A DNA stretch of 10,204 bases from Candidatus Sumerlaeota bacterium (GTDB lineage: Bacteria > Sumerlaeota > Sumerlaeia > JADFCT01). The notes below the pieces were generated by a model. The model did no database searches. It was not told where the DNA came from and worked only from the letters and a program-made list of their open reading frames with translations. The stretch covers positions 1-10,204 of the forward strand of contig JAPLSP010000671.1 in the NCBI GenBank assembly GCA_026398575.1. Direction: 5' to 3'. Both the position numbers and the translations under genes were made by a program. Positions 1 through 5,907 of the stretch are shown piece by piece (positions within the stretch are counted from its first letter, which is position 1; each line of letters opens with the position of its first letter).

Positions 1-53
1 AAGGCCATCGCCAACACCCAGACAGCCGCGATTGTCGCGATGCGAATTGCCAT
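1..53 (-). CDS. 5' end of a second secreted FGE-sulfatase-like protein (partial)
   Basis: Only the first 17 codons are inside the window; the gene continues past position 1. Reading down from an ATG at 53-51 gives MAIRIATIAAVWVLAMA, nearly the same as the first residues of the protein starting at 1827 (MTIRIATMAAVWVLAMA). This is a hydrophobic signal peptide, so the product is probably exported. A strong Shine-Dalgarno AAAGGAG (complement of 60-66) lies 6 nt before the ATG. The gene starts 55 nt after the stop of the upstream FGE-like gene in the same direction, so the two are probably co-transcribed. That it encodes an FGE-sulfatase domain is inferred only from the shared leader; the domain itself is not visible. 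Confidence 0.72.
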   Translation of the reverse strand, partial: MAIRIATIAAVWVLAMA

Positions 54-74
54 GATCTTCTCCTTTGTGGAAAA
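1..74. repeat. Direct repeat copy 1: RBS plus signal-peptide start
   Basis: This 74-base stretch matches 1775-1848 with two mismatches (positions 30 and 50) at a fixed offset of 1774 bases. It covers the Shine-Dalgarno, start codon and signal-peptide codons of the downstream paralogue. Similarity decays just upstream of the Shine-Dalgarno. The left limit is set by the window edge, so the true repeat may be much longer. Confidence 0.92.
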
Positions 75-108
75 TCAGGATGAATAAAAGAGCAAAGGGC
101 AACAGAAG

Positions 109-1827
109 CTAGCGAGGCGAATCAACACGACAAACCCGGAATCCAAGGCCGAGGTTTGCGAGCATCGGAACGTCCTTGAAGCGAATCGCCGAACGGCAGA
201 AGTCCGCACCGTTGTCCCAACTGCCGCCGCGATACACGCGCGACGAGCCTTGGTTGGCGCCAACAGGATTGGCGGTCCTGCCGCTGGAGTATTCGCCATA
301 CCAATCCGCGCACCACTCCAAGACGTTTCCATGCATGTCGTAAAGCCCCCAGGCGTTCGGCTTTTTTTGCCGGACGGGATGTGTTTGCTCGTTTGAGTTT
401 TCACGATACCATGCATAATCGCCCAGTTCGCTTATGGAATCGCCAAAGCAGTATTTCCCGCGCGAGCCTGCGCGGCACGCATACTCCCACTGCGCCTCGG
501 CCGGGAGCGAATATTTCTTGCCCGTCTTTTGCGACAGCCTCCGGCAGAACTCCATCGCGTCATTCCACGAGACATAATCGACGGGATAGTTCGCCTCTAT
601 GAATTTCGAGGGATTTTGGCCCATGATCGGCTCGTATTGCGCCTGCGTCACTTCGGTCTCGCCCAGCCAGTAGCCGTCCAGCGCAACCTCATGCGCTGGC
701 TTTTCATTCGAAGAGTTGTCATTGCTTCCCATCCAGAACGTCCCGCCCTTGATCCAGACCATTTTCATATCCAGCCCGGCCGCGCTTTCCACATAAGTCT
801 GAGGCGCCGCAATATCGCTTTGTGTTTGGGATGCTGAAGTCGCCGATGACATTTTTTTGCTGTCATCTTCTTTGCCTGCGGGAATGCCCTCTTTCGCTTG
901 AGGACAGGCAACGCGGAATCCGCGGGTGAAGAGCGAGAGGTCCGGGCTTTTCCAGCTGCGTTCCGCCGCGCGGCAATACTCCGGTCCCAAGCGCCATGAG
1001 CCGCCACGCAATATCCGTCCCTGGCCGGACGGCGGTCCCGTTGGGTTTCGCGCGTTGGCAGACTGCGCGTAATAGTCCTTACCATACCAATCCTCGCACC
1101 ATTCCTCAACGTTTCCAATCATGTCATAAAGCCCGAAAGCATTGGGCTTGAAACTGCCCACCGGCGCGGTGACTTTGAAGCCGTCCGACCAATCCCTGGC
1201 AGCCCCGGTACTCCATGGCGCCCCCGACGATCCCTCCCCCAAATTCGCATAGCGGACGATCGAGGAATCCAGATCGCCCCACGGCGTCACCGTCGTCGTG
1301 CCTGCGCGGCAGGCGTATTCCCATTCCGCCTCGGTCGGCAGGCGGAACGTCCCGCGCGCGCGCTGCGATAGCCATGCGCAGAATTTCTTTGCGTCGTCCC
1401 ACGAGACATAAACCACCGGTTGCTGGTCACCATCGAGTTTCATGCCATCGAAATCCTCGCACAAATGGCTGGGATCAAAGCGGCGGTACTGCGCGTTCGT
1501 CACCTCGTATTTCCCCATCCAGAATCCGTCCACCGTGACTGCATGGACAGGTTTCTCATCGCTCAAGTCCACAGCCATAGAATAGCGCTTGCAGGCCGCC
1601 TCGTCCGCGTCGCTCGAGCCCATCTGGAAAGTGCCGCCCGGTATCCAGACCAGTTCCATCTTCACCCCTCCGCCCAAATCCAGGATATTGCTCGTAACGC
1701 CGGCCTCCGGCCTGCTCTTTGCCGAGGCTACCGGTTGGGTGTTCTGAGCGTTTGCAGCTGGATTACTGGCCGTCAAGGCCATCGCCAACACCCAGACAGC
1801 CGCCATTGTCGCGATGCGAATTGTCAT
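109..1827 (-). CDS. Secreted protein with two FGE-sulfatase (SUMF1-like) domains
   Basis: The 572-residue product has a signal peptide (about residues 1-27, ending ANA-Q), then two copies of the formylglycine-generating-enzyme/SUMF1 fold at about 55-310 and 350-567, joined by a low-complexity Ser/Ala/Lys linker. Each copy shows the family landmarks: MxWIxGGTFxMGS, a DGxWxGxxEVTxAQY block, YVSWxDAxxFC, RLPTEAEWEYACRAG or its variant, NAxGLYDMxGNVxEWCxDWY and RGGSW near the end. True FGEs need two cysteines after RGGS. Here only the second is present in each copy (C285 and C544); the first position is Leu in copy one and Asn in copy two. Sulfatase-activating oxidase activity is therefore doubtful, and a binding or other SUMF1-family role is more likely. 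The start is ATG at 1827 with AAAGGAG 6 nt upstream. It is followed by a paralogue starting at 53. Confidence 0.93.
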   Translation of the reverse strand: MTIRIATMAAVWVLAMALTASNPAANAQNTQPVASAKSRPEAGVTSNILDLGGGVKMELVWIPGGTFQMGSSDADEAACKRYSMAVDLSDEKPVHAVTVDGFWMGKYEVTNAQYRRFDPSHLCEDFDGMKLDGDQQPVVYVSWDDAKKFCAWLSQRARGTFRLPTEAEWEYACRAGTTTVTPWGDLDSSIVRYANLGEGSSGAPWSTGAARDWSDGFKVTAPVGSFKPNAFGLYDMIGNVEEWCEDWYGKDYYAQSANARNPTGPPSGQGRILRGGSWRLGPEYCRAAERSWKSPDLSLFTRGFRVACPQAKEGIPAGKEDDSKKMSSATSASQTQSDIAAPQTYVESAAGLDMKMVWIKGGTFWMGSNDNSSNEKPAHEVALDGYWLGETEVTQAQYEPIMGQNPSKFIEANYPVDYVSWNDAMEFCRRLSQKTGKKYSLPAEAQWEYACRAGSRGKYCFGDSISELGDYAWYRENSNEQTHPVRQKKPNAWGLYDMHGNVLEWCADWYGEYSSGRTANPVGANQGSSRVYRGGSWDNGADFCRSAIRFKDVPMLANLGLGFRVCRVDSPR

Positions 1828-1848
1828 GATCTTCTCCTTTGTGGAAAA
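1775..1848. repeat. Direct repeat copy 2: RBS plus signal-peptide start
   Basis: This is the partner of the repeat at 1-74, offset 1774 bases, with 72 of 74 positions identical. It contains the Shine-Dalgarno (complement of 1834-1840), the ATG of the two-domain FGE-like gene and its first codons. The spacing equals one whole gene plus the 55-nt gap, as expected for a tandem gene duplication. Confidence 0.92.
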
Positions 1849-2002
1849 ACAAGATCAATGCGATAGCCGGAGAGATTTTATCAAGCCGTCAGCGTCCAAT
1901 TCCGTTCAGGCGCCTATGCAACCATCCGCATGGATTTAGTCCGCTTCCTCGCGCAAATGCAAGTATAAAAGATTGGACACGCAAAATCGTAAAAATTGGG
2001 GC

Positions 2003-2040
2003 TCGCTCTTTAGCGCCGCAACTCGTGCAAGAGCGATTTT
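2003..2040 (+). terminator. Inverted repeat followed by T-run, terminator- or attenuator-like
   Basis: TCGCTCTT (2003-2010) is perfectly complementary to AAGAGCGA (2029-2036), with an 18-base loop, and is followed directly by TTTTCTT (2037-2043). Read on the plus strand this resembles a weak intrinsic terminator, but no plus-strand gene ends before it. It could act in a long leader of the pectate lyase gene or be a chance hairpin. The long loop lowers confidence. Confidence 0.3.
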
Positions 2041-2072
2041 CTTAAAGCTGCCAGAGATGAGCGCCAGCCCCT

Positions 2073-2185
2073 GGGAGCGCGGGCGTCCTCGCCCGCGGTC
2101 CGCGTCCGCGGATATAGCATGATAACGATGTCATTGAAGGCAAGGGCGCCAGAAATCCATTGCGGGCGAGGACGCCCGCGCTCCC
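2073..2185. repeat. REP/MITE-like element with perfect 24-bp inverted arms
   Basis: The left arm 2073-2096 (beginning GGGAGCGCGGGCG) is the exact reverse complement of the right arm 2162-2185 (ending CGCCCGCGCTCCC); 65 bases lie between. Each arm is itself GC-rich and partly self-complementary (CGGGCG ... CGCCCG). No transposase is encoded inside. The arms resemble palindromic sequences I recall as dispersed in intergenic DNA of Verrucomicrobiota/Planctomycetes-like genomes; that resemblance is memory, not a search result. It lies in the divergent intergenic region, 93 bases before the pectate lyase start. Confidence 0.8.
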
Positions 2186-2278
2186 GGGAGGCGCCTCCAT
2201 CAGACTTGGCGCTTGAGCAGCTGGGGCGCTTTGGCCAGACTGTGCGCTGGGAATTCGCGTGAGAAGAGGAATTGCGGC

Positions 2279-3352
2279 ATGATGAAGAAGCGGATCAGCC
2301 TGGCATTCATGCTATTCATAATGGCTGCGGCGGGCGATGCTTTCGCCAAAGGCGGCGCGGCGCGATACCTCAAAAAACCGGAGGCATGGTTCGCCGGAGA
2401 CGAAGCCAAACGCATCGCGGCCAATATCCTTTCATGGCAGTCGAACCTGGGCGGCTGGCCGAAGAATGAAGACACCGTCGCCCAGCCTTATGCCGGAAAA
2501 GATCGGGAGAAAGACCTTAAGCCCACCTTCGACAACGGCGCGACAACCGACGAGATGCGATTTCTAGCGCGCATCTTAGCCGCCAGCAAGGACGCCCGAT
2601 ACAAGGACGCATTCCTGCGCGGACTGGATTATATTCTCAAGGCGCAGTACACCACCGGTGGCTGGCCTCAGTTTTATCCGCCCAGCAAGCAGTATCACCG
2701 CCATATCACATTCAACGACAACGCCATGGTGAGGCTGATGGAATTCCTGCGCGAAATATATTCGTCGCCGCTCTATGCATTCGTGAATGAGGAACGCAAG
2801 AACATCGCGCGGGAGGAATTCGACAAAGGCATTCAGTGCATCCTCAAGTGCCAGATCAAGGTGGATGGCAAACTCACCGCCTGGTGCGCGCAGCACGATG
2901 AAAAAGACTACTCGCCCCGCCCGGGCCGCGCTTATGAGCTGGCTTCGCTCAGCGGCGCCGAATCCATCGGTATCGCGCGGCTGCTGATGAGTCTCGATAA
3001 TCCAAGCACGGAAGTGATCCGCACGATCGAAGGCGCCGTGGCGTGGTTCGAGGCGGCCAAACTCAGGGGAATTAAAGTTGTCGAGGTCGAGGACAAGAAT
3101 ACGCCTGGCGGCAAGGATAAGCGCGTGGTTGAGGATGCTTCCGCCCCGCCTCTCTGGGCTCGCTTCTATGAGATCGCCACAAATAAGCCAATCTTTTGCG
3201 ACCGCGACGGCGTCGCCAAACACAAACTCAGCGAAATCGGCTATGAGCGCCGCAACGGCTATAGCTGGCTGGGCGCCTGGCCGCAGACCTTGCTCGAAAA
3301 AGAGTATCCATCCTGGAAGAAGAAGTGGGAAGCGAAAATCGGGCTAAAGTGA
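2279..3352 (+). CDS. pelA: Secreted polysaccharide lyase family 10 pectate lyase
   Basis: Pectate lyases of family PL10 cut polygalacturonate by calcium-dependent beta-elimination outside the cytoplasm. The 357-residue product opens with a signal peptide (about residues 1-23, ending DAFA-K). It then shows the alpha/alpha-toroid landmarks of the family: AANILSWQSNLGGWPKN (47-63), DNGATTDE (85-92), TTGGWPQFYP (125-134), TFNDNAM (144-150), WCAQHD (202-207), SPRPGRAYEL (212-221), ARFYEI (294-299) and YSWLGAWP (328-335). The length is normal for a single-domain PL10 enzyme. The start chosen is ATG 2279, with AGAGGA (2265-2270) 8 nt upstream; an in-frame TTG at 2213 would add 22 residues ahead of the signal peptide and is unlikely. 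It is first of three same-strand genes with pectin-related functions. Confidence 0.93.
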   Translation: MMKKRISLAFMLFIMAAAGDAFAKGGAARYLKKPEAWFAGDEAKRIAANILSWQSNLGGWPKNEDTVAQPYAGKDREKDLKPTFDNGATTDEMRFLARILAASKDARYKDAFLRGLDYILKAQYTTGGWPQFYPPSKQYHRHITFNDNAMVRLMEFLREIYSSPLYAFVNEERKNIAREEFDKGIQCILKCQIKVDGKLTAWCAQHDEKDYSPRPGRAYELASLSGAESIGIARLLMSLDNPSTEVIRTIEGAVAWFEAAKLRGIKVVEVEDKNTPGGKDKRVVEDASAPPLWARFYEIATNKPIFCDRDGVAKHKLSEIGYERRNGYSWLGAWPQTLLEKEYPSWKKKWEAKIGLK

Positions 3353-3405
3353 GGTTTTCGCCAATCCCATGATCTTTAAAGATTTCGCAGCCCATGCGGG
3401 ATATT

Positions 3406-3427
3406 GGTCCTATCGGCCCTATAGGAC
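3406..3427. repeat. Small hairpin built from GGYCCTATM-type units
   Basis: In the 104-base gap after the pectate lyase, GTCCTAT (3407-3413) pairs perfectly with ATAGGAC (3421-3427) around a 7-base loop. The same stretch reads as two degenerate 9-base units, GGTCCTATC (3406-3414) and GGCCCTATA (3415-3423). There is no T-run after it, so it is not a standard terminator. It might be a processing or mRNA-stability hairpin, or a decayed short tandem repeat. Confidence 0.45.
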
Positions 3428-3456
3428 ACATAAAATTACCGGACAGGAGATGAATC

Positions 3457-4224
3457 ATGATCGCTGAATTCCCTCGAAGGGCCTTGCGCTCTGCGGCAAC
3501 TGCCATGATCGTATGGATGATATCCGCCTCTTCGTTCGCGGCTGGCACCTCAACTGCCAGCGTCCCTTCAGCCACATCCTCTACTGCCAAAGTGAAGATC
3601 GTCCTCATCGGCGATTCGACCGTTGAAGTCAGCTCGGGTTGGGGACCCGGATTTGCCAAATGCCTCACGCCCGAAGCCACCTGCGTCAACTGGGCCAGGG
3701 GCGGGCGCAGTTCCAAGAGTTTTGTCGCCGAAGGCTTGTGGAAAAAAGCGTTGGCAGAGAAACCCGACTACGTCCTGATCCAGTTCGGCCACAACGACCA
3801 GCCCGGCAAAGGCCCCGAGCGCGAGACCGATCCCAAGACTACCTACCCTGAGCAGATGGGCAAGTACGTTGACGAAGCGCGCGCTGCCGGCGCCACTCCG
3901 GTCCTGATCACATCCCTGACGCGCCGGACTTTTGGGAGCGACGGGAAGATCAAATCCAGTCTGGTGGATTACGTGGAGGCCGTGAAAAAGCTGGCGCAGG
4001 AGAAAAAAGTTCCGCTGATTGATCTTCATGCCCGCAGCATCGAATTGGTCGAAAAACTCGGCCCCAGGGAGAGCGAGCAATTCGATCCCGCGCCCAAGCC
4101 CGACGCACAAGACAAACGCGCGGACAAGACGCACCTGACGCCGAAAGGGCAGGAAGTCTTCGGCCGGATGGTGGTGGAAGAGCTAAAAAAAGCGGCGCCA
4201 TCGCTGGCGCCGTACATCAGGTAA
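3457..4224 (+). CDS. Secreted SGNH/GDSL esterase, rhamnogalacturonan acetylesterase-like (CE12)
   Basis: This enzyme probably removes acetyl groups from the rhamnogalacturonan backbone of pectin, opening it to lyases. The 255-residue product has a signal peptide (about residues 1-29, ending SSFA-AG). The SGNH blocks follow in order: GDST (52-55; nucleophile Ser54), NWARGGRSS (78-86; oxyanion Gly), GHND (111-114; Asn113) and DKTHL (223-227; Asp223 and His226 completing the triad). The GDST, RGGRSSKSF and DKTHLTPKG versions fit CE12 better than generic GDSL lipases. ATG 3457 is preceded by AGGAG (3445-3449), 7 nt away. It lies 104 bases after the PL10 gene on the same strand. Exact substrate (rhamnogalacturonan or another acetylated pectic polymer) is inferred from family and neighbour. 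Confidence 0.9.
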   Translation: MIAEFPRRALRSAATAMIVWMISASSFAAGTSTASVPSATSSTAKVKIVLIGDSTVEVSSGWGPGFAKCLTPEATCVNWARGGRSSKSFVAEGLWKKALAEKPDYVLIQFGHNDQPGKGPERETDPKTTYPEQMGKYVDEARAAGATPVLITSLTRRTFGSDGKIKSSLVDYVEAVKKLAQEKKVPLIDLHARSIELVEKLGPRESEQFDPAPKPDAQDKRADKTHLTPKGQEVFGRMVVEELKKAAPSLAPYIR

Positions 4225-4295
4225 TTGCCGAAATTGGCTTGCGGCTACTACAGCCCTGCGCAATCATTCCGGAAACTTTTATTTGGAGGCTTCAA

Positions 4296-5129
4296 ATGCG
4301 CTTAGGCGGACCAGTGTTTGGGAAACCGGCGGATCCCGCTACGTGGGTTGAGGCGCATCGCCGCAGCCGCTACAGCGCCGCGTATGCTCCAGCCGTCAAA
4401 GATGACGCGCAACTGGCTGAATACGTCGCGGCGGCGAAGAACGCCAATCTCGTGATTGCGGAGGTCGGCGCATGGAGCAATCCGATCAGCCCCAACCCCG
4501 ACGAACGCGCCAAGGCGCTGGACAAGTGCCGCCAATCGCTCGAACTGGCGGAAAAGATCGGCGCCCGCTGCTGCGTCAACATCGCCGGCTCGCGCAACAA
4601 GAAACAATGGGACGGTCCCGATCCCGAAAACTTCAGCGATGAAACTTTTCAGATGATCGTTGACTCCGTGCGCCAGATCATAGACGCCGTCAAACCCAAG
4701 CGCACTTTCTTCGCGCTCGAAACCATGCCCTGGATATTCCCCGATTCCGCCGACAGTTATCTTGACCTGATCCGCGCCATAGACCGCAAGCAATTCGCCG
4801 TTCACCTCGATCCCGTCAACATCATCAACTGCCCCCGCCGCGCCTTCCGTTCGGGCGACTGCATCCGCGAGTGCTTTGCCAAACTCGGCCCCCACATTCG
4901 CTCGTGCCATGCAAAAGACATCCGCCTGGATACGCGCCTGACGACGCATCTCGATGAATGCCGCCCCGGCATGGGCGTTCTGGATTACAAAACTTATCTG
5001 AAAGAATTGGCCCGGCTCGATCCCAACACGCCGCTGATGCTTGAACACCTGAAGGCGGCCGAGGAATATGATGCGTCGGCAGCCTATCTGCGAAGCATTG
5101 CAGCGGAAACCGGAATTAGCTTCATATAG
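4296..5129 (+). CDS. Xylose isomerase-like TIM-barrel sugar isomerase/epimerase
   Basis: The 277-residue product belongs to the AP-endonuclease-2/xylose-isomerase-like TIM-barrel superfamily. The four metal-ligand positions of that superfamily can be assigned: Glu142 (FALETMP), Asp172 (VHLDPVN), His205 (SCHAKDI) and Glu250 (LMLEHL). This supports a metal-dependent sugar isomerase or epimerase rather than a dead homologue. No signal peptide is visible, so it should act in the cytoplasm. ATG 4296 has GGAGG (4285-4289) 6 nt upstream; an in-frame TTG at 4239 lacks this and would add 19 unrelated residues. It follows the esterase by 71 bases, so it may process a uronate or rhamnose-derived product of pectin breakdown. 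That role is inference; the substrate cannot be read from the sequence. Confidence 0.88.
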   Translation: MRLGGPVFGKPADPATWVEAHRRSRYSAAYAPAVKDDAQLAEYVAAAKNANLVIAEVGAWSNPISPNPDERAKALDKCRQSLELAEKIGARCCVNIAGSRNKKQWDGPDPENFSDETFQMIVDSVRQIIDAVKPKRTFFALETMPWIFPDSADSYLDLIRAIDRKQFAVHLDPVNIINCPRRAFRSGDCIRECFAKLGPHIRSCHAKDIRLDTRLTTHLDECRPGMGVLDYKTYLKELARLDPNTPLMLEHLKAAEEYDASAAYLRSIAAETGISFI

Positions 5130-5177
5130 CAGGCATGGATCGCGCGAGCTCCAGCGAATGGAATGAGACAGCCGCTT

Positions 5178-5435
5178 TCAACGCTGAATAGCTACTGGCC
5201 TTCGAGAGCCGGCTCTTTGTTGATGGCGTAGAACGGGCGCGAGGGCGCGCAGTGCTTCATTGACGGCTATCCCGTCAGGAAACACATCCAAGACCTCGGG
5301 ATCAATAACAACAACATTGACGCCTTGGGCATAACGCCGCGCTGTCACACCGCGGACTGCGCCTGTGAAGTCGTATTCCTTGCGCATCGTGTCGCGGTCG
5401 GGATCGGGTGTTACTTTGTTAGTCGCCTTCTTCAT
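5178..5435 (-). CDS. brnA: BrnA-like antitoxin of a BrnT toxin pair
   Basis: The 85-residue product carries the block MRKEYDFTGAVRGVTARRY (17-35), then GVNVVVIDPEVLDVFPD (38-54) and VNEALRAL (58-65), a pattern typical of small antitoxins encoded after BrnT-family toxins. It is expected to bind the toxin and repress its own promoter through a ribbon-helix-helix-like C-terminal half. Its ATG (5435) lies inside the toxin gene with a 17-base overlap, implying translational coupling; AGGAG is about 10 nt upstream. An internal Met17 would give a 69-residue form but has no Shine-Dalgarno. The basic tail after residue 70 is not part of the recognisable block. It converges on the TIM-barrel gene, 48 bases away. 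Confidence 0.82.
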   Translation of the reverse strand: MKKATNKVTPDPDRDTMRKEYDFTGAVRGVTARRYAQGVNVVVIDPEVLDVFPDGIAVNEALRALAPVLRHQQRAGSRRPVAIQR

Positions 5436-5700
5436 ATTTTGCTCGCTCCTGTTTCGTCGCTAGCCTGGCAGAGATCAGCCGGGTTCGCGGCGGACGTTCT
5501 GCATAGCAGATGATGAGAAGTCTCTGGCGATTTGACATTCCAAGAAGCAGATAGCGCAGTTCCTCAATCGAATGATCCGGATCGGACACCAGAAGAGCAA
5601 GTGGATCCCCGAAAACCGTCGTAGCCTCGTCGAATGCGATTCCATGCTTGCGTTCATTCACAAACGCCTTTCTGGGATCCCACTCAAATAGATAGCCCAT
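5419..5700 (-). CDS. brnT: BrnT-family (DUF497) ribonuclease toxin
   Basis: BrnT toxins are small RelE-fold ribonucleases that block translation until bound by BrnA. The 93-residue product matches the family closely: FEWDPRK (5-11), N..KHGI (15-21), FDEATTVFGDPLAL (23-36), a DPDHSIEE segment (40-47), RYLLLGMS (49-56) and the C-terminal RLISARLATKQERAKYEE (74-91). The length is normal. ATG 5700 has GAGGG (complement of 5706-5710) 5 nt upstream. Toxin-first order with an overlapping antitoxin is the usual brnTA arrangement. The pair sits between the pectin module and the ECF genes without functional relation to either. I see no frameshift or missing conserved block, so it is probably intact. 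Confidence 0.9.
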   Translation of the reverse strand: MGYLFEWDPRKAFVNERKHGIAFDEATTVFGDPLALLVSDPDHSIEELRYLLLGMSNRQRLLIICYAERPPRTRLISARLATKQERAKYEEGD

Positions 5701-5879
5701 CTTTGCCCTCGACTCTGCTTTTAATCGCGATCTGGCAATTTACCGGGCGCGCGTTATTGCACGTTGTTAATGGCAAAAAAGCACTACTCAGCGTTTCGAG
5801 TCAAGGCTAATCCCCTGCCAACGAATTCCATGTCAACGTTCGTACTTCGTCTAAAATGGCCGATATCCGATTGAATTGC

Positions 5880-5896
5880 ACATCGAAATGCGATGT
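5880..5896 (-). terminator. Stem-loop just after ecfT, possible weak terminator
   Basis: ACATCG (5880-5885) and CGATGT (5891-5896) form a perfect 6-bp stem with a 5-base loop, 12 bases beyond the ecfT stop in the direction of transcription. No T-run follows on the minus strand, so intrinsic termination is uncertain. It may be a 3'-end stability hairpin or chance. Confidence 0.28.
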
Positions 5897-5907
5897 CTGC
5901 GAAACGC

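Larger units (their letters stand above)
1828..2278. other. Divergent intergenic region between the FGE-like gene and the pectate lyase gene
   Basis: This 451-base stretch separates a minus-strand gene (start 1827) from a plus-strand gene (start 2279), so promoters for both directions should lie here. I see no convincing -35/-10 pair. A TATACT hexamer on the minus strand (complement of 1963-1968) lacks a good -35 partner. The region holds an 8-bp inverted repeat with a T-run (2003-2040) and a 113-bp palindromic element (2073-2185), both listed separately. The short open frames here show no recognisable protein. Confidence 0.6.

Noticed and set aside
2576..3223. A 215-codon open frame on the minus strand opposite the pectate lyase gene
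   Set aside because: It lies wholly inside a strongly supported PL10 gene on the other strand, has no recognisable domain and is explained by GC-rich codon bias.
3568..4134. A 188-codon minus-strand frame opposite the esterase gene
   Set aside because: The esterase has a complete SGNH motif set; the antisense frame is a shadow.
4302..5048. A 248-codon minus-strand frame opposite the TIM-barrel gene
   Set aside because: The plus-strand frame has all four metal-ligand positions and a good RBS; the antisense frame shows only compositional Ala/Gly/Val richness.
5205..5216. Perfect palindrome AGAGCCGGCTCT followed by TTG as a terminator for the pectin module
   Set aside because: It lies inside the antitoxin coding region, leaves almost no loop and lacks a true T-run.
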